Part shown: positions 1-11,825 of the stretch, piece after piece
Layout: each line of letters starts with the position of its first letter
How positions within the stretch are numbered: position 1 is the stretch's first letter
Source: Cladorrhinum sp. PSN259
Lineage: Eukaryota; Ascomycota; Sordariomycetes; Sordariales; Podosporaceae
Direction: 5' to 3'
Assembly: GCA_033725935.1 (NCBI GenBank)
Contig: MU867092.1
Coordinates: 310,001 to 374,000 of the forward strand
Length of the DNA: 64,000 bases
Translations under genes and position numbers: made by a program
Notes under the pieces: model-generated
What the model was told of the DNA's origin: nothing
Databases searched by the model: none
Seen by the model: the letters and a program-made list of their open reading frames with translations, nothing else

Positions 1-2792
1 TGCATTGCAGCATGTCTTTATCGGAAATCGAGTCGCGGAGATGATCAACCCAGAAAACGCATGAGTACCGTACTGTAGCCAGTGGGTCCGAAGTTGGCGT
101 TTGAACCTTGTCGATTGGGAATCCCGGTGCCTTTAAGCCGTACATATTGCGTCGTAATATCGCGGACATCGCATTGAGCGACCTTGAGAAGATGATGTGG
201 TGTACATCTTCCGGCCCTTGAGGGAAGACCCAGTTGAAAGCCTCTTGAGAAGCTTGGTGCGCGGTGTTTCCTTGTAGAAAGTCTTTGGCCGATTGGTGGA
301 CGAAGTCAACAACCTGTTCTCGGAGATTCAAAAACGAGCCACAAAGCTTTATAAGTTTTTCCAGGTACTCCGGTTTCTTTAAAATGTTCTTTGGCACTTC
401 GGCAAGTGTAATAAGCTCACGCAGGCTAATGGGTCGGCGGACAACGGTAACGGTGGCAAGAATTCGCTTACAAAGGTCCGCATCGTCCGAGTCGTTAATA
501 TACTTTATCATTCGCTCATATAAAGGGTCTAACCCTGACGGGAATGCGTATAGCTTGTCCAGCGTTTGCCATTCTTGAACGTTCGGATCGGCGAGTGCCT
601 GGCAGACCAAGGCTACCCAGAGGAAGGTCCCATCTGCGTTGGAAGAGAGATAATGGTGTACGGCATTCTTTATCTCGGTGTCGTAACATTTCAGTTGTGA
701 AAGGTACAGAACATTATGCCGAATGAACGCTTCGACGGCGGCGGTGACGGATTCCACGTTCAGCTCGAGGCTTAGTATTGACTTTTGCGTTACTGTTCCT
801 AACAGTCCCTCAATTTGTGGCCAGTTGCGGCTAGAGACGACCCATTTGGCACGGGAGGAAATAGATGACTTCTCGAGAATCAACTCGAGGAGTTGCACCC
901 GGTCGACCACGCATTCATCAAGGGCGTCAATGACAATATAAGCCATTTTCAGGCCTGGGTCTCTTAGAATGCTAGTCAAGATTTTTGATAAGGTGTCCCA
1001 GGTATTTGGATCTTTGCAGAAGGTTTCTCCAGCGCGGTCGTACTCACTCTGTACATGGGGGAGAAGAGATGGTTGTTGGTCGACGAGCAGGTAAATCAGG
1101 CTGCGGAGTACGGCAGTAGCATTATTGATACGAGAATCGGCGGCCTGGCAGAAGAAGAAAGACAAAACAGAGTTGGCGGATTTGCTCAACTCGTCAACAA
1201 CACCGCATAGCAGCATTGTCTTGCCCTTGCCGGGGTCACCCTTCACCCAGAGGAGCCGGCTCTCTGGATCATGGTCATGGCGTTTTTGCCATTGCTGAAA
1301 GACAGGGTTACTGAGGACCCAGCGATATGAGTCCTGCAAAAGACCGCCTTTGGTGCGTTCAATACGTAGCTTATCGACGCGTGGATCGGTAACGCGCAGC
1401 TGCTTTAGGCATTGCTGATCCTCCTTTGAGAACGCTTCGTTGGTAGGTATATAAGTCAGCGATGGCTAGAGTAGATCTACGACAGTTCCTTTCTAGCACG
1501 TACGTTCTGGCTCTATGACACGACGTGGCTCTATGACACGACGTGGCTCTATGACACGACGTGGCTCTAGGGCACGACGTAGCTCCTCTGCAATTGTTCC
1601 CAGAACCAGCTGACACTCCGGATCGTCAGGTGAATCGAACTTGCAAATTGAGCTGTGGTCGGCGTTGACAGGGACTTGTTTCTCACGCGAGCCGGGCAGG
1701 TTTAACACTGCCGATTTCTTCTCGACAATCTGTCTACATGTCAGCCAATTAGTCTACCAATTTTCAGATTGACATACGATGCCCATTGGCCCATAAGACA
1801 TTCCTTCGAAGAAACTAACAATAAGGCTGCTGTCGGGTAGGTGGCGAGATAGCTCGAATCTTTTGATTGCATTATCCGAATGTTGCTTCAGGGCGTCGAG
1901 TAGGTCGTTTTTTAGTTTCAATTGGCCAGACTTAACAATGTTGGCCACAATATGTCCAATGCTCGCGTAGTTTCCGCCCTGGTGAGGCGTGGCGAAGAAG
2001 ACGAGGAGACGACTTGCTTCAACGATTGATCTGTATGATAGGTCTAATGTGGCCTCAATAAGCGCCTTTTGCAGTTAGCGATGAAAGAATTCTGCTAGGG
2101 CCGTTATCCTAACCTGTTTTACCACCAGGCCACCCAAGCTGTGGGCGATGAATACAAGTGGGCGTTGCGGCACATCCTGTTCCGTGTGAGATGAGACTAC
2201 TGTGTAATTGTGCTAGTGAATATTACCTTCCTTCTCAGATTGAGCCACTGTAACAAACTCCGCGCGTGGTCGTCAAGCTTAATACCCGCCGATTGTAATG
2301 CAGGACTGGAATTGTAGCCAAATAGCATCACTCGTACGGGTCTTCCTTCCAAGGCAGCTGGAAGAAAGTCCTTGAGCCAGAGCTTCCCATTTTTAGTCCA
2401 TGTTTCCCATGCGTGATCTCGGCTGCCTTTGAAGTTGAGCCCATGAACTGCAACGAAGCTAGTAAAGAAAAAAACATATCAATAAAATTCGCAGAAGTAG
2501 CAGATCGGAAAACATACTCCACTTCAGCAACATGGCTAGACGTGTGGCCGCTGTCAAATATGATATGGAGTCCAAGTTTAGCTCCCTCGCTCCGGAGCGG
2601 CGAAGAGGAGGATGCAGGAGGAGGGGCCCATATCGCCGGGGAGGACGGAATGACGGCATGGGCCGGCCGGGCAGACGTAGAATCAGGTGAAGGCGTGTGG
2701 GGAACGTTCTGCTCTTGCTGGGTGGAGCCTCTTCGACCTCTCGAACTGTCTCGATTAGACGGCTTCACAAAGGACAAGAATCGTTGACGCAT
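1..2792 (-). CDS. NLR (STAND) protein: SesB-like hydrolase + NACHT, C-terminus outside window
   Basis: Putative fungal NOD-like receptor, a class tied to non-self recognition and programmed cell death. Six exons fit with consistent phase: 2792-2518, 2458-2227, 2176-2114, 2065-1778, 1729-1504 and 1434 to the left edge, where it is still open. Residues about 93-290 form an alpha/beta-hydrolase domain of the SesB type: an FVAVHGLNF segment, then the nucleophile elbow AHSLGG with serine near residue 182, then FFATPHQGG. About 25 residues follow that are built from an EPRRVI repeat. The NACHT domain starts near residue 400, with Walker A GDPGKGKT at about 427-434 and a Walker B-like YIVIDALDEC. 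The later VHQSAKDFL is typical of these proteins. The C-terminal sensor repeats (WD40, TPR or ankyrin) would lie outside the window. Introns 3-5 have clear CTAAC/CTGAC branch points. Exon limits are my inference; the domain calls are firm. Confidence 0.85.
1510..1581. repeat. 18-bp tandem repeat within the NLR linker
   Basis: Three perfect copies (1510-1527, 1528-1545, 1546-1563) and a fourth diverged copy (1564-1581) of an 18-bp unit. On the minus strand each unit encodes six residues, giving EPRRVI three times and a variant. The array sits between the SesB-like domain and the NACHT domain. Copy number in such arrays can change by slippage without breaking the frame. Confidence 0.95.
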
Positions 2793-4884
2793 CGTAGCTG
2801 CGGGAAAATATAATTAGATAGGCGGCGAAACGGATTAAACAGTAACCTACCGCCAGAAGTCGTCGAATTTAGCAGGGATCCTGGTGGATCAAATTTGCGG
2901 TGTTGAAGTTTGTTGATCGCTGCTGCTGTTGTCCCCAAGGAGTTTCGATGCCTGAATCACCACCCCGCATTACCCCGCATTATCCCGCACTTTAGGCATG
3001 GCTGTGTGGTGTGCCTGGACGACACACAAGAAGGCATCGCGATTGGCAGTGTTCCACTACTGGACAGCACTGTAGTGTGCACCAGCTCCAGAGCGTGGTC
3101 GCGAAGGTTTAGAAAATGTCATTGTGGAAGGCGAGATGGGGACAACGAAAGGAGAAATGCCAAGCCTACCTGTTGGAATAAGCTGCGTACCTTGGATAAG
3201 GTCTTTGTACAGATTACTTGTTTGCGCTATAGCACTGTGTGACAGCTCACGTAAGCGCCAGAACGCTCTAGTTACCTAACGCTACTTGATGTTACCTGCT
3301 GACGCATTGTCAGCTGTCTTAAATAGGGCGAATGTTAGCCAATTTTGGCGCATCACTGTATCTCAATGTAACTAAAGTACAGCTGGTCTATGCTCAAACT
3401 CTTCAAAAGAGTGCGGAGCGGACGCCGATTTCGCTCCTGGCTGTAAGCCCTGCAATCCATCTCATTATTCTTGCTTGCAAGCCTGGCCACCAGAAGTTCC
3501 TCCTGCCGCGGAGTCGTGGACAGAGCATGACAGCCTGATATTTTTTCCAGCCAAATAACCGGAAATGTCGCTCCAAAACCCTCAGCACCAAGAGCTCCAG
3601 AATGCTTGGGGAGCCGATTCCTTGACGCCTTCAACCTTTACTCCGTGAACCAAAATTGTGAGGAAACGCAGAACGAAACTGAGCTTTTCTTTACCTACCT
3701 TCTGTGCGGGAGTGCACACCTAAGCCATCAACCATAACTTCGACCCCAACTCCGGCTATTTTCCCGAAAGGGCCGAGTTCAGACCCGGTAAGATGCAGGA
3801 AGATGTGTGAAATGTTGGTTTCATCTTGCAGACTCCGCGTATATAGGCACGCCCTGTGCTCAGCTAACAGAAACGGTAGTTAACCGTTACAAAACTGTAC
3901 GAAACTGGAACGTAAGCCCGTTTGAGCGGCCGTTTTTCTTGACCTCCACAAGCTTCGAGACTTCTCAAAATTGCAAGCCCAGTTTGCATTACAGTGAAGC
4001 TTCACACCCGAGTTATAAGACACACAGTCAGCAGCTTATCTAGGGCAGAGCGGACGGGATGCCGAGTTTTCTGCTGTCTATGGTCGTATGTGATGTATCC
4101 TTCAGGCAAATAAGTTTATAAAGAGCTAAACTCGTACTGTGGGCGGGAGGGCTGCCTGCCCCTTTATTCGTCACCACACCTATAACCTCACACAACTCGT
4201 CCCGGCGGACATATAGTGGAGTACTGGTCTGCTTGGAAAATGATTACCTCGCCAAGATTAGGTTTGTTCCTAGGTATGCATTCCCACTTCATGCTTGCGA
4301 GAGTGGATCGTCGATCGTGACGTAAGATAAACAATCCTCTATCTCCACGAGTAACCCATTTAAAAGGCTGTTACTTTCCCTTGGGAGATAAAGGCAATTG
4401 ATTAGGTCGGTAAGTAGTTGGATATAACGAAAATACAAGACCGCTGCCTTTGTAACGGTCTCAAGGTAGTGTATTGTGACTAGCTAGGCCACTCTACGAG
4501 TACACTGAACTTGGAGAAGAAAAGGAAAAGAGAAAGAGAAGGTTTGCCGTCGTGGGCTTTTGATATAGTTGCACGCGTTGGTCTGAGCGTGGATGAAATG
4601 GATCCATAGTGCTGTCAAAGTCGCAATAATTGTTGACAGCACTGAATCAGCATGTTTGAGAGCAAACTTGAATCTCCCCTTCTTTTGCTCGGAACCTAGC
4701 CACCGAGTCATGAGCAAATCACCGAGAGGATCAAAAAGGCGAGAGAAAGACTATTAACTTGGAAATTAAATGATATTACCTACTATGAGGAAGTTTCCAG
4801 TTGAGGTATTTTCGTGGCAACCTATCCAAGTACAGTACAAGTGCATAGGTATGTAGTATGATACTACCAAGTAAACCAGGCCCA
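2793..4884. other. Intergenic, no supported gene
   Basis: About 2.1 kb between the NLR start and the metalloprotease stop. Only short open frames on both strands, with no recognisable domain. Around 2957-2990 there is a short imperfect repeat of a cattaccccg-like unit. Copies of a CCTAGGTA-type palindromic word occur at about 4269 and 4845. No transposon ends were recognised. Confidence 0.6.
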
Positions 4885-6290
4885 TTATGTCGGCACCAAA
4901 GGAATAAATCCTAGATTCTGCCCAACTCTAGTCGACCAGTCATTATTATTGAAGTAGATGGCTGTTACGAAGAGCGAGAAGGTATCTTGGTTTGAATTAG
5001 CAAAGTGCGGGAATCACCAGGTACCTACCTTAGATGTCTCAGCCAGGTAGGTAAACTCACCAGCATTGTTGGCGGCAAAGTCGACGTTCTCCTGAGCGAA
5101 CTGACGGATGCATTGCCATTGGTAGGCCGGTAGGTTGTTCCTCAAGCACTGATCGCCTATTGATGTTGCCGACGGGCTGATTAGTACATGTAGCAAACTC
5201 AAACACTCCAGGGGACAAAGCCATACCGAGAATATCACCCGGCGATTTCATGACGGTGACCGCATGGGTGAGCTCGTGAATGAGCGTAGCCGGCAGGTAG
5301 CCCCAGCGGTAGTCCATCTGGAGGCTGTTGGTGAGAACCGGCAGGCTATCGTGCCAGTTGGTGACGGTATCCCCAGCGCTGTATCTAGCGGTCCACTTGA
5401 TGATATGGCCCAGGCAGAGAGCACAATCACGGATTCTGCTAAGGTGTTATAGGTGTACACGCTCGTAGCCGGGCTCTCGACGCAGGTTTTTCCAACCACC
5501 CACGCGCCGGTCCCATGGCTGTGCCATTTGCGCATGTCAAAATGTTTGACACCGTTTCCTGTTTTGCTCACATTAATACTCCAGAACCTAATTCCTGAAT
5601 GGGCGTGGCGGAAGCAACAAAGAAGCAACACACCGTGTTCCAAACCCGCTGGGTCCAAGTCCTCCATGAAATTGTCGCCGCAATAGCTAGCGTAGTAATC
5701 AATCAGGTCAGCTATTAAATTGAGGGGAAGGGGGGTGGGTGTGCAAATAACTCTGGTGATTACATTTCGAGGTTCACACTGCCCGGATTCGCGAGGGCGC
5801 CCTGGATTTTCTCCGCAGTAGCAATGACTTTCTCCAGTCGGGTGATTGCAGCAGCGTTTTTGTTTCTGTTGGCCAGGGTGTCGGTGCCAAAGTACGTCTG
5901 GCCGAAGAAGGCTCATAGGTTTGAAACACGGTCCTATCGGCGTTGTTCATGCCAATGATGCTCGGCACCGGAACCGAGTTCATGTTGTTCAATAGGGCCT
6001 GTAAACGGGGAATGGCGTAGTTAACCTGCATCCGGGTTATTGTCAGAAGCCGAGTGAATGCCTTCGAAGAATAACAGGCTGGGTCCTACTATGTCCAGTG
6101 CTTCGCGCAGCGCCGTGTTGACAGACGTTCCCCAAGTTCCAACACAGGTCATCGGGTCCACGTTGATGGCGCGCTTGGCCAGTCGGGTCGTGTTCAACCT
6201 GTTGTGTGGCACTGACCATGCTCGCGGCAGGCACGAGAGAACAATGACCAAGCCGTAGAAGGCAACATTGAGAATGGAGTGCTTCCGCAT
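4885..6290 (-). pseudogene. M35-like secreted zinc metalloprotease with an apparent 1-nt deletion
   Basis: Six exons fit in phase: 6290-6090, 6025-5764, 5686-5504, 5435-5227, 5156-5061 and 4985-4885. The one exception is exon 2, whose 262 nt need to be 263 for the frame to hold; the change falls near 5911-5916, where FQTYE should run into AFFGQTYFG. The product would be about 350 residues. It has an N-terminal signal peptide (hydrophobic core AFYGLVIVLSCL, likely cleavage near AWS), a mixed helical domain, the zinc motif HELTHA in exon 4, and a C-terminal NADTFSLFVTAIYF segment like the NA..Y/F..A.Y ending of M35 and related fungal metalloproteases. Intron 1 has a tctgac branch point and intron 2 gctgac. 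A sequencing error and a true frameshift cannot be told apart from this sequence. If the base is restored, this is an ordinary secreted protease gene. Confidence 0.7.
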
Positions 6291-7037
6291 GACGTATAAG
6301 AGAGTATCTGAGTGAAGCCTTCCCTCAGGTTGAGAGGCCTTGGGTTGAGATGAGAAGGAGGAAAAAAAGGGTTGTGGCCTGCCTTAAAACTGGTAGGAGC
6401 AGCCTCTCGATGCCGTCGTCGGCCTCCTTCAGCGGAAAAAGGGGGGACTATATCAATAGGTGATCAAACCCCCTGTGAGCATCCATCCGGAACCGACGAT
6501 ACATGAAGATACATCTGTGAAAGCGGGCCATGTATCTTCTGAACTAAAGATACCCAAGGTGGCTTGTACAATAAGGTACCTACCTACCTGATTTCCTACA
6601 GAACTCGGGTGGGAGGTAGGGTGGGCAAGACAAACAATCAAGCAGTCCCTGCCAAGATCAGGTACCTAGGTATTTTAAGTGACCAACAACTTGAAGCCAT
6701 CTCTCAAAAGCAGATAATAATCTCAGCACTCTCGCCACCACGTGCAGCCTGCATAGCTATGCAATGCAACCCAGGGTGGGAACCTGCATTGTATCCTATT
6801 TTGGGTAGGTTTGTTTTAGCGTCACCGACGGTCACAATCCTTCAAATCTGACATCACGGTATCGACGTCGAATGTTGCCGGCCACACTGTGCGCGAGGCA
6901 AGAGGCATGAGGGGAGACCCCACAAGTGTCCCCGTCTGGTGGCAGAGGCCCTAATGTTACTTGAGTAAATCTTCATCACCAACACACCCAACGCCATCAC
7001 CATATCCGAGTCCCCATACGATTGTTCGCCACACGCC
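6291..7037. other. Divergent intergenic region between protease and barrel-repeat gene
   Basis: About 750 bp holding both promoters. No gene was seen. It contains a run of GGTACCTACCTACC at 6575-6588 and CAGGTACCTAGGTA at 6659-6672, members of a palindromic word family scattered in this part of the window. Confidence 0.5.
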
Positions 7038-9169
7038 ATGCAGTTCCCCACTGTCCACGTTAGCGGCGACCAAATACGGCAGGGCCGCGAATGGGCTCGT
7101 CAACTTCAATTGCAGGCCCATCAGCGCCAGTTAGAGGCACGGCGCAATGCGACTCCGCGCTTCGGTCCCGCTGTCGACGGCGTGCTCTGGAGCCGAATTC
7201 GCCCAGGAGAGGATGATGGAGAGCCAAAAACCCCCATCCTCAGCGTCCTTGAGTTTACGCTGAAGCCCGGCATCGACATCATCCACAACGAGTCCGGGCC
7301 GCCGCGGAGGCTCTGGGAGTCCGCATTGAGTTATATCAGCTCTGTTCCCGGCTACTGCGCCATCGAATGGGGGCCGAGGATAGAGAACGATGACAACCCC
7401 TCGGGGCCAACGTCTATCTTTTGCCTGGTCCACTGGGACAGCACGGCCGCGTGGCGCAAGTTCCAGCATTCCGTGGGCTTTAACCCCATCATTGCGCTGA
7501 TCAATTCGGACGTGTCGAACCGCTGCGCGAAACTGAGCCCATCGGGCGCCCCCAGGCTTGGGTCAGACGGAGCCACCGTCATTGATGTGGTCTCGGTCGT
7601 CATGGCCGCCGAAGATGCGTCACCTCCAGAACATCGGGCTGCTGTTGAAGAGATCTGGAAGAGGCTCGTTGGCTCGGTGACGAACAAGCACGTTGGCCTC
7701 CAGCATTCTTATGCTGTATGGCTCGAGAACAACGCGTCGACCTTCTGCGATCCAACTTCGGCCGAGGCTGCCGCCGCGGCGACGCAAGCCGCTTTCACAG
7801 CATTTATTGCCTGGGATAGAGCACATTACGACAGCTGTCCCGTCGAGGAGATATGTGACAGGCTACAAACATCACTCTCAGCTTCTCAGGCCAAGGAGCC
7901 CGCAACCGTCTCGAGAAAAGCGGTCCAGCTCATCAATAACACCCCACAGCCGGCAGAGCATCATGGCGAGACGTCACAGCCCGCCGCGCAGCACAACAGC
8001 TTAGCATCAATTCTCAACGCGGGTTTCCCGCGAAAATGCAGCGGCGACCTCGCCAACCTCACAACACAGGCCAACCAGGCCGAAAGCCGCAGCATAGTAA
8101 TCGAGGAACGGGGATATAGGCGCCAATTCCCACCGCCGCGACGTGTGATGAACTTCCCGACGGACCAGCAGGGAGAGCTGCACGAGGGCAATGAGCACCC
8201 CGTGATCCGCCATTTCCACAGATACCTGGAACGCGTCAACCCCCAAGGCGACTATCACTGCGTCGACGTCGTCTGGATGCAACTCAAAGCCCGCGCCCCC
8301 AAGAGCCAAGGCTCCCGCATACACAACCAGCTCAAGGACCAGATGAGCGCAATACCGGGCTTCGTGGCAGCCTCGTGGGCTCGCGACGTCGAGCATAACA
8401 AGAAAATTGCGGTTCTGACAGGTCAGAAAAGGGATCTGCGTGAAGTGCTGCATACTGCGTCTGCTGACCTGTATGTATTTTCTAGTGTGGGAGGACGCAC
8501 CTGCGTGGAGGGCCGCCTCGCAAGACTATCAGCGAATCCTGGACGACTTTTCCGCTTCCTCGGTCCACCTGATCGGACCGCTGAAACACGCCCAAACCTT
8601 CCTCATTCCCCGGCGACGTACGGGTTCGACGCCTCATCCCGTTTTGTTTTGGCAAGATCTATACATGGAACTTATCTGCTTCCGCGTGGCACCAGGCGTG
8701 ATCGAACGCGAACTCTTTGAATATTCCTGGGGCTGTTTTACCAAGTTCGTCTTTTTTTTTTTTTTTTTCTCTCGGCGCTTCAAACCACCTTCTCCTCCCC
8801 GCCGAAGCACCTGAGGGCTTATACTGATTTAACTCCTATTTCGCCCTGTTGGCAAAAAACAGAATGGCAAATCCTCCGGCTGTGGTGGGGCCTCCCATCG
8901 CGTGTACAGTCTACAGGAATTTAGGGGGCTGGCAGCCTGACGCCGGAGAAGTCGGCGAGGAGAGCTCGAGCACTCATCATCAGGTCTTCACGGGGGTTCT
9001 GACTTGGCAGAGCCCGGCCGCGAGGGAGCAGTGGTACCAGGAACTGTACAGGCTCGCGTGCTGGTCGTATGAGTATTTTGGCCACAAGCTCGACGCCTTG
9101 GGAATTTTGGCTGCCGAGGGGATTGAGGCGCGCTTCATGGAAATGCAGAGAGAGTACCCTACTAGGTAA
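7038..9169 (+). CDS. Protein with about four dimeric alpha/beta-barrel (ABM-like) repeats
   Basis: Three exons: 7038-8421, 8486-8744 and 8863-9169, giving 649 residues. The first intron has a gctgac branch point. The second uses a weak donor (gttcgt), chosen because it keeps phase, and holds a long T tract. I see roughly four repeats of 100-130 residues with the layout of stress-responsive alpha/beta-barrel or ABM monooxygenase-like domains: a hydrophobic strand (ILSVLEFTLKPG; VIDVVSVVMA; HCVDVVWMQLKA; DLYMELICFRV), a helix, IPGF or VPGY, then a strand ending in a W-x-S/D-x-x-A-x-x-x-F/W segment such as HWDSTAAWRKFQ. No catalytic motif is visible and no signal peptide is obvious. The function is unknown; related single-domain proteins act in polyketide tailoring or stress response, but nothing nearby supports either role. 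Confidence 0.65.
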
Positions 9170-9205
9170 AAAGGCGGGTGATAGGCCGGCACCACTCGGG
9201 TGTAT

Positions 9206-11157
9206 TCACCCAGGGACACCACCCTTGGAGGATATGAGCGTACAGAGCTCCAGGAGTTGTTGTGTTTTACTCAGAAATTTCTTGTCCATATTGTCGTAGA
9301 GTTTGTCAAGCCAGTGCCGAGTCCATATGACGAGGAGCTCTCTGCGTCGTGACCAACTGTGAGCATACTCTCTCAAGGTGCTCACGGCTTCGTTGAGTGG
9401 AGGATACTCTGAAAGCATCGTCGAAGAAATCGTTACCGGCCGCTCCGCTGTTGTGGCCGGCTCGATAGTATGTTCCTTGAAAAGGGGCTGGACGATGGTC
9501 TCTTCAGCCGCCCGGAGGACGTATGTACTCCACATCTTGGAAAGGAACAGCAGCACTATTAGTTGACCGTGGAGATCTTCGCGCTCCCCATCACAGGCCT
9601 TTCCTCGCCTGAACTTCTCAAGCAAATCTTTGGTCCTTGTAAAGAATATAGTCGAAAGTGCGGCTGACGAAATATCCACCTCGTGCCGAGTTGAAGCCGC
9701 GAGCTTCGCAAGGGCCCGTCTCTGTGTGATGGAAAGTAAAACGGCAAAGGTCTTGAAAATGTCGACCAACTCAGGAGCCCGCAACTTGGGAGCCGGCAGA
9801 ACCCTTTTCGGCTTCCACGGCAAAGGAGGAAGACCCTGAAGTGTCCCGACGAACACTTCACTGACAGGAAGCTCAGTGAGTGTAAAAAAATGAGAAGAGA
9901 GCAGAGAGCCTCCCAGCGTCGACGTTGGAACTCAAGCACTCGAGCGCTGTAGAGCAAAGTGCCAAAGAAGCCTCAAGGAAACGGTTGCTATGAGAGGCAA
10001 TGGCAGGCAGAGAGATGTTTGGGTCTATGAGTGAGTGAAAATCCGCCAAAACTATTCGTATTAGTTAGTGACGCTACTAAATTTGCATGTAGAGAAAATC
10101 TACGATCTTGGTGTATGGGTACGTACTACTGCAGAAGATGTTGAGATGATTGGGATCGGCGTCAAAACAAGGGAGCTGATTATATACCGTAACCCTGTCT
10201 GCGCAGCGAACCTTTGACACCTCGCAATTCTGGCACGGGAACGTGCCGGAGCACTGCTGGGCTGGTTAATAGTCAAGCTATGTGCTTGCAGCTGGAATTG
10301 ATTCCTGACCTTCTCTCGTAGAGTTTGACATTTCAGACAAACCTTTTTTGACCGAGTGTAGGGAACCGAAGCATCCAAAGTCGCAGGGCCCTCTTTCTGG
10401 AAAGTATACATCATATTTGCGGGGATGCCACCGCGTCTATGCTTGACTGCCCTTGGCCGACGACTGCCGGAATAGTTCGCCTCGGGGATGTTGGCTGCCG
10501 GCCCAGGGTTTGCCGGTGTCAACTTGGGCCGGATGGTGCAAGCACGCTTGTCCGATCGTCGTGGAGACTGATCGTCGGCCGTCCTCTTGGAGGTGCTCAA
10601 ATCTCGGCTTTGGCTGATGAGCTCATGTTGACTTGAGCCTTGGGGCGCGCTTGGGAGATTGAGCGGTGGTTGTTGGCGGCAGATGGATGCAGCAACCCTC
10701 CTGGTAATAAGAGAGCGGTTAGATGGGCAGAGGAAGAGGGAAGCGGATCCAAATGGGGGAATGTCGCGGCAGGCGTCACGGCGGCCACATGACTCGAGTC
10801 CAAATTCTCGAATAAGGCGGTTCGGTGTCGTGTAGGCCATGAGGTGTTCTCGAACTGGTGGAAAGGGTGATACAGTATCATGCTGGTGGGAGCAATGATG
10901 TCGTTGGCGTTAATGCCGGACGCTGTGGTTGGGATTGAGCCAGCCGGAGGGTAAGGAGCGATGCCAGCAAGCATGCTATTGTCGGTATTGCTGAGGCCAA
11001 ATTGAACATAGTAAGGGTTGCTGAAAGATGTCACGGGAAGTGTAGTGGTATCTGCGGGCAGGTAAGGCATTGTGTAGGCGAGAGTATCGATACCGTTCTC
11101 CTCGTTGCCGAGCGGGAAAGTAGCCATTGAGTTGACCGGAGCAATCACGGGTGGCAT
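9206..11157 (-). CDS. Zn2Cys6-like transcription regulator, exon model incomplete
   Basis: I read this as one multi-exon gene. An N-terminal exon from ATG 11157 is rich in Pro, Ser and Thr (disordered). The central part carries a zinc-cluster-like array: VCLKCQTLREK, an intron at about 10315-10267 with a ttaacc-type branch, then QCSGTFPCQNCEVSKVRC. The spacing is C-x2-C-x7-C-x5-C-x2-C-x6-C, close to but not exactly the classic fungal binuclear cluster. A further exon probably starts after the taactaatacgaatag acceptor near 10050, and the C-terminal 216 residues (9856-9206) are helical and end at 9206. The junctions near 10600-10860 and 9860-9950 could not be placed in phase, so there may be an unusual donor, a sequence error or decay. 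Domain confidence is moderate; gene boundaries are tentative. Confidence 0.45.
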
Positions 11158-11825
11158 ATCAGCGGGACCATGGATGTGGTCATGGTGGTTTTTTCAACGA
11201 AATAAGAAGGATGAGTGTATGGGGTTGATGTTCGAGTGGTGCATCTCAGGCTTCAATGGGTGGCGGGAGGGCTCCGAGTGCTTTTTTAACCTCGCCTGTT
11301 GTCCTGAAACTTGGATGCAGATTCTCGAAAAGGGGCTTCGCGTCATCGTCAACGCCAACTCCCAGTGTCCAATGAGATCGGCTGCCGGTCTTCAAATCTC
11401 TCTTTCTCAGTGTCTGTCAAGTCACACAGCATCGAGGCTTCCCATGCCATGCTGCTTGCCGGCTCTCAAAATGGTTTCGCGTGTTATTCCCAGCTAGCCA
11501 ATAAGGTGCGCTGCCGGTGCGAAAAAGTCGAAAACGGTTAAGCCCAATTGTCAAGGGAGCTGGCCAGCCCAACGCAAGAAGAACTCCAAAAGAGGGGGTA
11601 TTGTGGGTGGGTACTGGTTGCCGGTTCCCAAAGCGGATGATGCCGGCTTCCAGGGCTTGGTGGGCGCCAGACGGACACAAGTTGACCGACCGGGCAGTAA
11701 GAATGGAACATATATAAGTAGGCGAGATTCAAAGGCAGCAAGAATGGAATTGCGAATCTGGTCGACATCGCTCCGGCTCAATGGCCCATCATCCTTCCAG
11801 CTTGTTAGATAATATCAGGGAGAAT
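11158..11825. other. Intergenic region upstream of the regulator gene
   Basis: About 670 bp. No supported gene; short open frames only. It probably holds the promoter of the minus-strand zinc-cluster-like gene. Confidence 0.4.

Noticed and set aside
5248..5916. 222-codon frame read as one exon in the metalloprotease region
   Set aside because: It crosses introns with good branch points and acceptors; the six-exon model explains the zinc motif and both ends.
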